A stretch of DNA of 64,000 nucleotides from Paenibacillus mendelii (GCF_024498075.1 NZ_JANHOF010000003.1:558001-622000); one strand, 5' to 3'. Positions 13,178 to 22,655 are shown, counted from the stretch's first letter. Notes: a model not told the origin generated them from the letters alone. Numbers and translations are program-made.

Positions 13178-13210
13178 GAAACGGCAGACCGACAAGTCTG
13201 CCGTTTCGTT
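13178..13210 (+). terminator. Terminator after the thi operon
   Basis: GAAACGGCAGAC (13178-13189) and GTCTGCCGTTTC (13196-13207) form a perfect 12-bp stem. The downstream T-tract is weak. Confidence 0.7.
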
Positions 13211-13230
13211 ATTCACAACTGAAATCTCCC

Positions 13231-13259
13231 TTGATTGGGTACAGGTCAGAAAGTATAAT
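13231..13259 (+). promoter_or_regulatory. Sigma-A promoter with overlapping Fur control
   Basis: TTGATT (13231-13236) and a perfect TATAAT (13254-13259) are spaced by 17 bases. The start point would fall at the Fur box next to it. Confidence 0.75.
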
Positions 13260-13265
13260 TGACGT

Positions 13266-13280
13266 TGATAATCATTATCA
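13266..13280 (+). promoter_or_regulatory. Fur box
   Basis: TGATAATCATTATCA is a perfect 7-1-7 inverted repeat identical to the Bacillus Fur consensus. It differs from PerR (TTATAAT) and Zur (TCGTAAT) boxes. It starts 7 bases after the -10 element, so Fe-Fur should block transcription. Confidence 0.8.
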
Positions 13281-13343
13281 TCTATGATAGTCGTATCGGA
13301 GCTTCCGAAACTTACACGAAACGAGCAAGGAGTTGAATCATGT

Positions 13344-14147
13344 ATGCTGCCCGATTCATTCAAGAACTGGCGTTCGCGGCCTAATCATTTTTCATCGGTT
13401 AAAGTTCAAGCGGATCGTTCGCTTATCGCAGCGTCGCTGGATCAAGGCGTCTATCATATGTCCGAGCAAGGGGATTGGAGCAAGCTGTCGGAGGGACTGC
13501 CGGAAGGGGCGACCGTGAACCGGCTTCAAGTTATTGAAGGACGAATGTATGCGTGCACAAGTCATGGGCTGTACCGTCTGCATCGAAAACGTTGGCAGTA
13601 TGCGGATATCAGTCAGCCCTGTTATCAATTTAAAGAAGAGTGGGGATACATATTTGCCGCCACGCAGAATGGTTTAATCTACAAAACGGAGGGGAATTGG
13701 AAGCATTCCGCCTTTGAGAACGCTATCGTGTACGACTTCTTATTTACGCCGCAATATTTATATATCGCCTTGGACAAAGGCATTGCTATGTACGATCGTT
13801 TGACGGATCGGTGGGCTACATTTGAGCTGGGAATCGGTGTTACGAGCCTGGCGGCGGAGCGCGATCGCTTGGTCGGTGCCGGGGAGAAGGGTGAACTCAT
13901 ATTAAGCAATGGCAGAGGCGGGTTCGAAACGGTTCAATTCGGAGGTATATTCGTATTTGCAGTTGCAACGAAAGAACAGGCTGTCTACGTTTGCACCGAC
14001 AAAGGCTTATTCCGGCTCGGAACGTTGAATGGTCGAATAACGCTCTTCTCCATTAAAGCGGGAGTCCCTGTTACCGATATTGATTGGCATGGAACGAATT
14101 TATATATGGCGACCCTCTCCAAGGGCATTCAAACGATGCGGGAATAG
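13344..14147 (+). CDS. Fur-box-controlled beta-propeller-like protein, unknown function
   Basis: The 267-residue product has no signal peptide. It contains about six repeats of 35-45 residues with patterns such as GVYHMSEQG, GLYRLHR, GLIYKTEG, GIAMYDR and GLFRLG, typical of two-component-sensor-type or WD-like beta-propeller blades. ATG 13344 is preferred because AAGGAG (13327-13332) stands 11 bases before it; the longer in-frame ATG at 13284 has no RBS and lies inside the leader next to the Fur box. The promoter and Fur box upstream predict expression under iron limitation. No enzyme motif is recognised. A cytoplasmic binding or scaffold role is possible. Confidence 0.75.
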   Translation: MLPDSFKNWRSRPNHFSSVKVQADRSLIAASLDQGVYHMSEQGDWSKLSEGLPEGATVNRLQVIEGRMYACTSHGLYRLHRKRWQYADISQPCYQFKEEWGYIFAATQNGLIYKTEGNWKHSAFENAIVYDFLFTPQYLYIALDKGIAMYDRLTDRWATFELGIGVTSLAAERDRLVGAGEKGELILSNGRGGFETVQFGGIFVFAVATKEQAVYVCTDKGLFRLGTLNGRITLFSIKAGVPVTDIDWHGTNLYMATLSKGIQTMRE

Positions 14148-14190
14148 CACTGCAATCATATCTTTTGTCATAAAGCTTCACTCTCCAAGT

Positions 14191-14219
14191 GACCGGCCCA
14201 TGGGTATATGCATATGATA
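14191..14219 (+). promoter_or_regulatory. Candidate sigma-K promoter of the giant repeat gene
   Basis: AC at 14192-14193 and CATATGATA at 14211-14219 are 17 bases apart. This matches the sigma-K pattern AC-N17-CATAnnnTA (mother cell, late sporulation). The ATG is 35 bases further on. Inferred from sequence only. Confidence 0.55.
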
Positions 14220-14253
14220 CCTATGACATTTCAGGTGGAAGAAGGAGAGGGCT

Positions 14254-17200
14254 ATGGCGAAGAGCAGGAAAGGGAAAAGCCCCAAAGGGCGAAAGCCGTT
14301 ATTCTATGTAGATAATCCGAATGCTTCGGAGTTGAAATGGCTTGACGATGTGAAGAAGAAACCAAGCATTTCCACGCCGTCCCCCGGAGAGTCTTCGATC
14401 ATGGAGGCCGTCCGTCCAAGCGGCAAAAAGCTGGTTCATGTGAATACAGCCGCACTGGCCGAAGTGGAACCCGCACTGATTGATTCTATCCAAGAAGGAA
14501 CAAACAGTGAGCAAATGACTTTTGAAACGGGAACGGAAACAAGAATGAGCGCAGAAGATGAGGATTTCGCATCTGATGTGCATGCCGAAGCATCTGAGCT
14601 GATCGCACCCGAGACGGATCTATCCGAGGAAGCGGAGCAGCTTGAGGAATTGCTGGCAGACGATCAAGCAAGTAAGGAAGACCGCATGGCGGATCAACCG
14701 GAGCCGTTGTTGAAAATCGATCAAGCTAGCAAGGAAGAGCTTGTGGCGGAGCGGCGTATGCCGGACCGTCCTGAACCGTTCGTCTATACGGACGATATCG
14801 CCGACGAGGCAGTGCTAACGGAGAAAATCGCTCCGGGGGCCATCGATACATCGCGTCTGCGCAACGGAGCGGTCAGCACACAAACGATTGCCGATTTTTC
14901 AGTGGAGAGTATTAAAATTGCCGATGGAGCTATAACCTCAGCAAAGATTGCCCAGGAGTCCATAACTAGCGATCATTTGGCGAAAAACGCTATTTCCGGA
15001 TCGAAAATCCGGGACCGTTCGATTACAAGCGACAAGCTGCGCGACGGCAGCATCGGCTCGAATAAACTGGCCGACCGTACGATCAGCGGAGATAAATTCG
15101 CCGAAGGCTCCATCGAAGCGAAGCATTTGAAGCCGTTGATCATTACGAACGACCTGCTGGAGGATCAGTCGGTTACATCAAGCAAGGTGAAGAGCGGGGC
15201 TATCCGTTCAGAGAATATCGCCAACGAAGCCGTCAATACCGCGAAGCTGGCCGAGGGGGCGGTTACGACTTCCAAACTGCGGGACCAGGTCGTGACGAGT
15301 GAGAAAATCGGTCTCGGAATGGTCGATTCCCTTCATCTGAAGCCTGGTCTTCTGCTGGCCGAACATGTGGCTGCCGGGGTACTGATGGGAAAGCATTTGG
15401 CCCCAGAAGAGATAACCTCCGGCCACTTGGCGGCAGGCGCGGTAGGCGCAAGGGAACTGAAGCCGGCATCCGTAGGAACGGAAGCGCTCGCGGACGGGGC
15501 GGTCGGTTCAGCACAGCTGAAGGAAGGGGCCGTAGGCGGAGAGCACGTCGCAAATAATGAAATCGCAACTCGGCATTTGATAGATGGTACGGTAACATCG
15601 CCCAAAATTGCTGATCTATCCGTATCGACGATCAAACTGGTCGATCATGCGGTGACGGCTTCCAAAATTGCCGACCAAAGCATCACAGGGTCGAAGCTGG
15701 CGGATGAAGCCGTTCAACGAAGGCATCTGGGAAGGCTTAGCGTCAGTGCGGAGAAAATTGCCGACGGCAGCATCGAAGGCCGCCATCTGACCGCCGGTAT
15801 AATCAAATCGGTACACTTGACAGAAGGCAGTGTGCAGACCGGACACTTGAAGGACGGTTCCGTAAGCGGGCGAAAGCTGGAGGCGCAGGCTGTTCGACAG
15901 GCTCACATCAGCGCAGCCTCGGTCGGCGAGAAGCAGCTGGCAGACGCTTCAGTAACTGACAGCAAGCTTGCCGAAGCAAGTGTAAATGGCAATAAGCTGG
16001 CTGAAAATGTGGTGGAGACGAGGCATTTGGCCGATGAGGCGATCACCTTCGATAAAATTGCACCGGAAGCTGTCCGTGCATTCCATCTATCGGCCGGATC
16101 TGTGTCCGAAGAGGCGGTTTCGCCGGAGGCGATTGCCTCCAAGCATCTGCAGCCGGGCCTAATTGGACCGGAGCATATCGCCAATGGTGCAATCGATACG
16201 GCTGCTCTGAAGGATGGTGCTGTCAAATCGCTCCATCTGTCGGCAGGCGCCGTCAACGAACGCCATCTCGGCGCAGGCAGCGTGAACTCCCACCATTTGG
16301 CGGATCATGCGGTCACTTCACTGAAACTATCGCAGGAGAGCGTTTCGACCGATAAGCTGACGGATTGGGCAGTCACAACGGTGAAGCTTGCCGACGGCAG
16401 CGTAACGGGGGGGAAGCTGGCGGCACAAGCGGTATCAGGCAAGCAGCTTTCGCCGCGAGCGGTGCATAGCATCCATCTGGCGGAAGGCGCGGTCGAAGCT
16501 CAGCATCTGGGAGAAAGCATACTTTTGGCGAAACATTTTGCAACGGGTGCGGTGGAAAGCAGCTCGCTTGCGGATAACGCCGTCAATGGCGGAAAAATCG
16601 CGGATGGCGCGGTCGCCGGAAGGCATCTCGCGGATGAGTCGGTCGGAGGTCAGCACCTGGCCATTCAATCGGTACTCGGCATCCATCTTTCACCGGAAAG
16701 CGTTCATGAGGAGCATCTGTGCGATGGAATCGTCACCTCCCACAAGCTGGCAGAAGGCAGCGTTGGCAGCTCGAAGCTGCAAGCAGGCTCTGTAGGCGCT
16801 TCTGCCCTGCAGGAAGGAGCTGTCGGCGCAAGCCATGTGGCGGAAGGCGCAATCGGTCAAACCCATTTGGGCGAGTTGTCCGTCGGCGGCAATCATCTGC
16901 AGCCTGAAAGCGTGGATCAATCACATTTGACTGCAGGAGCGGTGGATACGGAGCAGCTTGCTGATGGAGCGGTGACGTTTGCAAAGCTGGCGCCCTTGAC
17001 GGTTAGCGGTGAGCATATCCAGCTGGAGACGGTTGCCAGCAAACATTTGAAATCGGAGTCGATTCAAGGCTACCATATCCGTAAAGGCGCGATTACGCAG
17101 GCGCATCTGTCCGGTGAATTATTGGCTTTCGAAAAAGCGCCCGATGGCATCTTGCATGGCAGCAAAATTAAACCCGGCACAATAACTGCCGCTCATCTTG

Positions 17201-20200
17201 CGAAAGGCGCGGTTCGGGCGGAGTCGATCGGCGAAGGAGCCATAGGTGAAGTGCAGCTGGAAGCCGGTGCTGTTACACTTGGCAAAATCGCTCCTCGCTC
17301 CATTTCAACCGCCCATCTTATTCCAGGTTCCGTTGAAAGTAAAACGTTAAGCAGCAACGCCGTGACGACCGACAAACTGGCAGCCGGCGCAGTAGGAGAA
17401 AAAGCGCTAAGCGATGGCGTGGTAACAGGCGCGAAGCTGGCAACGGGCGCGGTAGGCGAGCAAGCGCTAAGCGATGGTGCGGTGACTGGCGCGAAGCTGG
17501 CGAGCGGCGCAGTAGATGCAGAAGCGCTGAGAGATGGAGCTGTGACGATCGCGAAACTGGCGATAGGTGCAGTCGGTACGGACGCGCTGAGTGACGGTGC
17601 GGTAACAGGTGCGAAGCTGGCCGCAGGCGCGATAACGAGCGCGAAGCTGGCTACGGGCGCCGTCAGCGCTAGAACGCTGGGCGAGGGCACGGTGACGGCT
17701 GCGAAGCTGGCTGCAGGCGCGGTAAGCGAGGAAGCGTTGAGTGACGGAGCCGTCACGGGTGCGAAGCTGGCCGCTGGCGCGGTAAGCGAGGAAGCGCTGA
17801 GCAACGGATCGGTTACGAGCGTGAAGCTGGTGGCGGGCGCGGTAAGCGAGGAAGCGCTGAGCGACGGAGCCGTAACGGGAGCGAAGCTGGCCGCAGGCGC
17901 AGTAAGCGAGGAAGCGTTAAGTGACGGAGCTGTAACGGGAGCGAAGCTGGCCGTAGGCGCGGTAAGCGAGGAAGCGTTAAGTGACGGAGCTGTAACGGGA
18001 GTGAAGCTGGCTGCACGCGCGGTAAGCGAGAAAGCGCTGAGCAACGGAGCTGTGACAGCTGCGAAGCTGGCCGCAGGTGCGGTAGGCAAGGACTCGCTGA
18101 GCGACGGTTCGGTGACGAGCGCGAAGCTGGCTGCAGGTGCGGTAATCGAGGAGTCGCTGAGCAATGGATCGGTGACGAGCACGAAGCTGGCCTTAGGTGC
18201 GGTAACTGATATAACGCTGAGAGACGGATCGGTGACGAGCGCGAAGTTGGCCGCAGGCGCGGTAAGTGAGATGTCGCTTGCCGACGGAGCGGTGACGAGT
18301 GCGAAGCTGGCCGCAGACTCGGTAGGCGAGGAAGCGCTGATCGACGGAGCGGTGACGGCTGCGAAGCTGGCCGCAGGCGCGGTAGGCGAGGAGGCGCTGA
18401 GTGACGGAGCGGTCACGGGAGCGAAGCTGGCTGCCGGTGCGGTAAGCGAAGAATCGCTGAGCGACGGTTCGGTGACGAGCGCGAAGCTGGCCGCAGGCGC
18501 GGTAAGTGAGTCGTTGAGCGACGGGTCGGTGACAAGCGCGAAGCTGGCCGCAGGCGCGGTAGGCGAGAAAGCATTGAGCGACAGGTCGGTGACGGCCGCG
18601 AAGCTGGCTGCAGGCGCGGTAAGCGAAGAAGCGTTGAGTGACGGAGCCGTCACGGGAGCGAAGCTGGCTGCAGGTACGGTAAGCGAGGAATCGCTGAGCG
18701 ACGGAGCGGTGACGAGCGCAAAGCTGGCTGCAGGCGCGGTGAGCGAGGAAGCGCTGAGCAACCGGTCGGTAACGAGCGCGAAGCTGGCTGCAGGTGCGGT
18801 AAGCGAGGAGTCGCTGAGCAACGGGGCGGTAACGAGCGCGAAGCTGGCTGCAGGCGCAGTGAGCGAGGAAGCGCTGAGCAGCGGGGCGGTAACGAGCGCG
18901 AAGCTGGCTGCAGGCGCGGTAGGCGAGGCAATGCTGAGCGATGGCTCGGTGACGAGCGCGAAGCTGGCCGCAGGCGCGGTAGGCGAGGAAGCGCTGAGCG
19001 ACGGGTCGGTGACGAGCGCGAAGCTGGCCGCAGGCGCGGTAAGCGGGGAGTCCCTGAACGACGGTTCGGTGACGAGAGCGAAGCTGGCTGCAGGCGCAGT
19101 AGGCGAGGAGACGCTAAGTAACGGCTCGGTGACAAGTGCGAAGCTGGCCGCAGGCGCGGTGAGTGAGGAAGCGTTGAGCGAGGGAGCCGTGACGGGAACG
19201 AAGCTGGCCGAAGGCGCGGTAGGCGAGGAAGCGCTGAGCAACGGGTCGGTTACGGGAGCGAAGCTGGCTGCAGGCGCGGTAGGTGCGAAAGCGCTGAGTA
19301 ACGGGTCGGTGACGAGAGCGAAGCTGGCTGCGGGCGCGGTTAGTACAGGAGAGTTGAGCGACGGAGCGGTGACGAGCGCAAAGCTATCGATGGGCGCTGT
19401 TGGTGCAGCGGCGCTGAACGACGGATCAGTGACGAGCGCGAAGCTGGCCGCAGGCGCAGTAGTCGAGGAAGCGCTGAGCGATGGCTCGGTGACGAGAGCA
19501 AAGCTGGCCACAGGCGCAGTAGTCGAGGAAGCGCTGAGCGATGGATCAGTGACGAGAGCGAAGCTGGCAGCAGGCGCAGTAGTTGAGGAAGCGCTCAGTG
19601 ACGGTTCAGTGACGAGCGTGAAGCTGGCTGCAGGCGCAGTTGTCGAGGAAGCGCTGAGCGATGGATCAGTGACGAGCGCGAAGCTGGCAGCAGGCGCAGT
19701 AGTTGAGGAAGCGCTCAGCGACGGTTCAGTGACGAGCGTGAAGCTGGCTGCAGGCGCAGTTGTCGAGGAAGCGCTGAGCGACGGCTCGGTGACGAGCGCG
19801 AAACTGGCTGCAGATGCAGTTGGCGAAGAAGCGCTGAGCGATGGATCAGTGACGAGTGCGAAACTGGCTGCAGGTGCAGTTGGCGAAGAAGCGCTGAGTG
19901 ACGGTTCGGTAACGAGCGCGAAGCTGGCCGCAGGCGCGGTAGGCGTGGAAGCGCTGAGCGACGGTTCGGTGACGAGCGCGAAGCTGGCAGCAGGCGCGGT
20001 AGGCGCGGAAGCACTCAGCGACGGGTCAGTGACGAGCGTGAAGCTGGCTGCAGGCGCGGTAGGTGCGGAAGCACTCAGCGACGGGTCAGTGACGAGCGTG
20101 AAGCTGGCTGCAGGTGCAGTTGGCGAAGAAGCGCTGAGCGACGGTTCGGTGACAAGCGTGAAACTGGCTGCAGGTGCAGTTGGCGAAGAAGCGCTGAGTG

Positions 20201-22041
20201 ACGGTTCGGTGACGAGCGTGAAACTGGCAGCAGGCGCGGTTAGTTCGGGAGAGTTGAGCGACGGAGCGGTGACAAGCGCAAAGCTATCGATGGGCGCTGT
20301 TGGTGCAGCGGCGTTGAACGACGGCTCGGTGACGAGCGCGAAGCTGGCAGCAGGCGCAGTAGTCGAGGAATCGCTGAGCGACGGCTCGGTGACGAGCGTG
20401 AAGCTGGCCGCAGGCGCAGTAGTCGAGGAATCACTCAGCGATGGATCAGTGACGAGCGCGAAGCTTGCTGCAGGTGCAGTAGTCGAGGAAGCACTGAGCG
20501 ACGGGTCAGTGACGAGCGCGAAGCTTGCTGTAGGTGCAGTAGTCGAAGAAGCGCTTAGCGACGGTTCGGTGACGAGCGTGAAACTGGCAGCAGGCGCAGT
20601 AGTCGAAGAAGCGCTCAGCGACGGTTCGGTGACGAGCGCGAAGCTGGCCGCAGGTGCTGTAAATGCGGAAGCGCTGAGCGACGGGTCAGTGACGAGAGCT
20701 AAGCTGGCTGCAGGTGCAGTTGGCGAAGAAGCGCTCAGCGACGGTTCGGTGACGAGCGCGAAGCTGGCAGCAGGTTCGGTAGGTGCGGAAGCGCTGAGCG
20801 ATGGTTCGGTAACGAGCGCGAAGCTGGCAGCAGGTGCATTAGGTGCGGAAGCGCTGAGTGATGGGTCAGTGACGAGCGCGAAGCTGGCAGCAGGTTCGGT
20901 AGGTGCGGAAGCGCTGAGCGATGGTTCGGTAACGAGCGCGAAGCTGGCAGCAGGTGCATTAGGTGCGGAAGCGCTGAGTGATGGGTCAGTGACGAGCGCG
21001 AAGCTGGCAGCAGGTTCGGTAGGTGCGGAAGCGCTGAGCGATGGTTCGGTAACGAGCGCGAAGCTGGCAGCAGGCGCGGTAGGTGCGGAAGCGCTGAGCG
21101 ACGGGTCAGTGACGAGCGCGAAGTTGGCAGCAGGCGCGGTAGGCGCGGAAGCGCTGAGCGACGGTTCGGTGACGAGCGCGAAGCTGGCAGCAGGCGCATT
21201 AGGTGCGGAAGCGCTGAGCGACGGGTCAGTGACGAGCGCGAAGCTGGCAGCAGGCGCGGTAGGTGCGGAAGCGCTGAGCGACGGTTCGGTGACGAGCGCG
21301 AAGCTGGCCGCAGGCGCGGTAGGTGCGGAAGCGCTGAGCGACAGGTCGGTGACGAGCGCGAAGTTAACCGCAGGCGCAGTAGGCGAAGAAGCGCTGAGCG
21401 ACGGTTCGGTGACGAGCGCGAAGTTAACCGCAGGTGCGGTAAGTTGGAGAGAACTAAGCAACGGAGCCGTGACGGGAGCGAAGCTGGCCGCAGGCGCGGT
21501 AAGTACGGAAGCGCTGAGTGACGGCGCGGTGACGATCGACAAGTTGGCGCCAGGTCTGCTCATGCAGCAGTCGCTGCCGCTCGGAGGCGTGTCGGAAGAA
21601 CATTTGGCCGAAGGTGTGGTCACGTCCGATAAAATCGCGGCAGGTGCGGTGACCGCTGACAAGATCGCGCCGGGAACCATAACATCCGATCATTTGGCAC
21701 CAGACGCGATGGCCAGTTCCTTCAGCTTGCAGGATGGAAGCATTGATGCTGGCAAGCTTGATTTCTCACCTGTCCGCACAACGAAGCCTTCTGTATTACA
21801 GCAGTTTGGATTGGTCTCGTATGATTTTATGGGCCAAGGTGAGCAGAGTGAAGTGACCGTATTTTTCGACGAACCGTTTACCAATGATACGTTCGCGTTC
21901 GTCGCAACAACGGATCATCCGTCCTGCTACGCGGTTATTAAGGAGAAGTCCAGCGTTGGCGTGCAAATAACCATCGTTCGGACGCGTATTAGTCCCGAGC
22001 CGAAAGGTCTCCTCAACTGGATTGCTATCGGAATTAAATAG
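14254..22041 (+). CDS. Giant decapeptide-repeat protein (2595 residues), putative spore-surface fibre
   Basis: The product has four parts. Residues 1-20 are Lys/Arg-rich. Residues 20 to about 180 are acidic and low in complexity. From about 183 to 2504 there are about 230 decapeptides of the form G-[AS]-[VI]-x4-[LI]-x2, usually paired as 20-residue units such as GSVTSAKLAAGAVGEEALSD. The last 90 residues form a separate beta-rich domain ending NWIAIGIK, which resembles the close of H-type lectin domains. There is no signal peptide, so mother-cell synthesis and assembly on the spore is plausible. RBS GAAGGAGAGG precedes the ATG, and a sigma-K-like promoter lies just upstream. The hydrophobic rhythm suggests a beta-helical or trimeric fibre. 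Tail-fibre-like proteins with similar repeats exist, so a phage-type function cannot be excluded, but no phage genes are nearby. Confidence 0.85.
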   Translation: MAKSRKGKSPKGRKPLFYVDNPNASELKWLDDVKKKPSISTPSPGESSIMEAVRPSGKKLVHVNTAALAEVEPALIDSIQEGTNSEQMTFETGTETRMSAEDEDFASDVHAEASELIAPETDLSEEAEQLEELLADDQASKEDRMADQPEPLLKIDQASKEELVAERRMPDRPEPFVYTDDIADEAVLTEKIAPGAIDTSRLRNGAVSTQTIADFSVESIKIADGAITSAKIAQESITSDHLAKNAISGSKIRDRSITSDKLRDGSIGSNKLADRTISGDKFAEGSIEAKHLKPLIITNDLLEDQSVTSSKVKSGAIRSENIANEAVNTAKLAEGAVTTSKLRDQVVTSEKIGLGMVDSLHLKPGLLLAEHVAAGVLMGKHLAPEEITSGHLAAGAVGARELKPASVGTEALADGAVGSAQLKEGAVGGEHVANNEIATRHLIDGTVTSPKIADLSVSTIKLVDHAVTASKIADQSITGSKLADEAVQRRHLGRLSVSAEKIADGSIEGRHLTAGIIKSVHLTEGSVQTGHLKDGSVSGRKLEAQAVRQAHISAASVGEKQLADASVTDSKLAEASVNGNKLAENVVETRHLADEAITFDKIAPEAVRAFHLSAGSVSEEAVSPEAIASKHLQPGLIGPEHIANGAIDTAALKDGAVKSLHLSAGAVNERHLGAGSVNSHHLADHAVTSLKLSQESVSTDKLTDWAVTTVKLADGSVTGGKLAAQAVSGKQLSPRAVHSIHLAEGAVEAQHLGESILLAKHFATGAVESSSLADNAVNGGKIADGAVAGRHLADESVGGQHLAIQSVLGIHLSPESVHEEHLCDGIVTSHKLAEGSVGSSKLQAGSVGASALQEGAVGASHVAEGAIGQTHLGELSVGGNHLQPESVDQSHLTAGAVDTEQLADGAVTFAKLAPLTVSGEHIQLETVASKHLKSESIQGYHIRKGAITQAHLSGELLAFEKAPDGILHGSKIKPGTITAAHLAKGAVRAESIGEGAIGEVQLEAGAVTLGKIAPRSISTAHLIPGSVESKTLSSNAVTTDKLAAGAVGEKALSDGVVTGAKLATGAVGEQALSDGAVTGAKLASGAVDAEALRDGAVTIAKLAIGAVGTDALSDGAVTGAKLAAGAITSAKLATGAVSARTLGEGTVTAAKLAAGAVSEEALSDGAVTGAKLAAGAVSEEALSNGSVTSVKLVAGAVSEEALSDGAVTGAKLAAGAVSEEALSDGAVTGAKLAVGAVSEEALSDGAVTGVKLAARAVSEKALSNGAVTAAKLAAGAVGKDSLSDGSVTSAKLAAGAVIEESLSNGSVTSTKLALGAVTDITLRDGSVTSAKLAAGAVSEMSLADGAVTSAKLAADSVGEEALIDGAVTAAKLAAGAVGEEALSDGAVTGAKLAAGAVSEESLSDGSVTSAKLAAGAVSESLSDGSVTSAKLAAGAVGEKALSDRSVTAAKLAAGAVSEEALSDGAVTGAKLAAGTVSEESLSDGAVTSAKLAAGAVSEEALSNRSVTSAKLAAGAVSEESLSNGAVTSAKLAAGAVSEEALSSGAVTSAKLAAGAVGEAMLSDGSVTSAKLAAGAVGEEALSDGSVTSAKLAAGAVSGESLNDGSVTRAKLAAGAVGEETLSNGSVTSAKLAAGAVSEEALSEGAVTGTKLAEGAVGEEALSNGSVTGAKLAAGAVGAKALSNGSVTRAKLAAGAVSTGELSDGAVTSAKLSMGAVGAAALNDGSVTSAKLAAGAVVEEALSDGSVTRAKLATGAVVEEALSDGSVTRAKLAAGAVVEEALSDGSVTSVKLAAGAVVEEALSDGSVTSAKLAAGAVVEEALSDGSVTSVKLAAGAVVEEALSDGSVTSAKLAADAVGEEALSDGSVTSAKLAAGAVGEEALSDGSVTSAKLAAGAVGVEALSDGSVTSAKLAAGAVGAEALSDGSVTSVKLAAGAVGAEALSDGSVTSVKLAAGAVGEEALSDGSVTSVKLAAGAVGEEALSDGSVTSVKLAAGAVSSGELSDGAVTSAKLSMGAVGAAALNDGSVTSAKLAAGAVVEESLSDGSVTSVKLAAGAVVEESLSDGSVTSAKLAAGAVVEEALSDGSVTSAKLAVGAVVEEALSDGSVTSVKLAAGAVVEEALSDGSVTSAKLAAGAVNAEALSDGSVTRAKLAAGAVGEEALSDGSVTSAKLAAGSVGAEALSDGSVTSAKLAAGALGAEALSDGSVTSAKLAAGSVGAEALSDGSVTSAKLAAGALGAEALSDGSVTSAKLAAGSVGAEALSDGSVTSAKLAAGAVGAEALSDGSVTSAKLAAGAVGAEALSDGSVTSAKLAAGALGAEALSDGSVTSAKLAAGAVGAEALSDGSVTSAKLAAGAVGAEALSDRSVTSAKLTAGAVGEEALSDGSVTSAKLTAGAVSWRELSNGAVTGAKLAAGAVSTEALSDGAVTIDKLAPGLLMQQSLPLGGVSEEHLAEGVVTSDKIAAGAVTADKIAPGTITSDHLAPDAMASSFSLQDGSIDAGKLDFSPVRTTKPSVLQQFGLVSYDFMGQGEQSEVTVFFDEPFTNDTFAFVATTDHPSCYAVIKEKSSVGVQITIVRTRISPEPKGLLNWIAIGIK
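14800..21765 (+). repeat. Decapeptide-coding repeat domain (30-base period)
   Basis: The 30-base period runs through the central 7 kb of the giant gene. Up to about 17380 the units are diverged at DNA level and often carry variants such as GSITSDKL or H-L in place of K-L. Confidence 0.9.
17383..21535 (+). repeat. Near-identical 60-base tandem repeats
   Basis: About 69 units of 60 bases coding SDGSVTSAKLAAGAVGEEAL-like sequence. One unit is 57 bases (near 18505), and a half-unit insertion near 17630-17660 shifts the phase. A pair of odd units at 19333-19440 recurs at 20233-20340, exactly 900 bases later. A 120-base higher-order unit repeats between 20761 and 21060. Confidence 0.9.
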
Positions 22042-22093
22042 CGGTTCTCACCATGAGTTTCCGCTTGCATGTTCATCAGAATACGGGTACGAA

Positions 22094-22133
22094 GGGCTGT
22101 CCTGGCATAATGGCGAAGGGCAGCCCCATTTTG
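22094..22133 (+). terminator. Terminator after the giant repeat gene
   Basis: GGGCTGTCC (22094-22102) pairs with GGGCAGCCC (22118-22126), with one G-T pair, followed by ATTTTGTG. Confidence 0.6.
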
Positions 22134-22268
22134 TGTGTGCCAACAGATAGGAAACAGCTCTCTGACGATGCAGCGGATCACAGTTTCTAAGAGCTAGCTC
22201 ATAGGGACCCGGCATGAGCCTTTGGCGATTCATGTCAGGAATGAGACCGCGCTGCATACGCTTGTAAA

Positions 22269-22647
22269 ATGCCCTGATCGATTATATCCATATTGTGGAC
22301 TGGAATGCCGGTGACGAGGGGCAATTAATGCCCCTGTTAATGAGGGCGGCATCCTGTCTGTGGGAGATCCATAAGGTAAGGAAGTCTGGCTTCAGAAGTC
22401 AAGTTGTCCAAGCCATGCGAATACAATGGATCGTTTCTTAAAAAGAAGGGAAGAGGACCTATCCGTTCTCGCTGCCAAACTCCGCACAGTTGCCCAGCTG
22501 TACCCGGCGGTTGCGGGCGAAACGATGTTGTTTGTGCAGCGCTATGAACCCGAAGGGAGGGGGGCAGAGCCGCCCGTCGGTTCGAACGCCAGCAGTGGAA
22601 AGCCTGCTATTTGTATAAACAAAAACAAGCGTAAGAGAATGGATTAA
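22269..22647 (+). pseudogene. Possible decayed reading frame between the repeat gene and the glycosyltransferases
   Basis: Two frames seem to continue one another. One is open at about 22269-22440 without a start codon. The other runs at 22426-22647 (73 codons, ATG start) and holds the helical stretch LSVLAAKLRTVAQLYPAVAG. A frameshift near 22430 would join them. I recognise no family, and there is no convincing RBS. This may be a gene remnant or chance; the rest of 22134-22425 shows nothing else. Confidence 0.25.
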
Positions 22648-22655
22648 CCTATGGA

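Noticed and set aside
17383..21535. CRISPR array
   Set aside because: The repeats are contiguous without unique spacers and stay in one reading frame.
17193..21680. Antisense open frame of 1495 codons opposite the repeat array
   Set aside because: It arises because the 60-base unit contains no stop in that antisense frame, so periodicity keeps it open. No RBS or family signal; its Ala/Ser/Thr/Pro-rich product is a shadow.
14254..22041. BclA-type collagen-like protein
   Set aside because: No Gly-x-y triplet repeats; the period is ten residues.
22426..22647. Independent 73-codon gene
   Set aside because: No RBS and no family; treated as part of a possible remnant rather than a gene.
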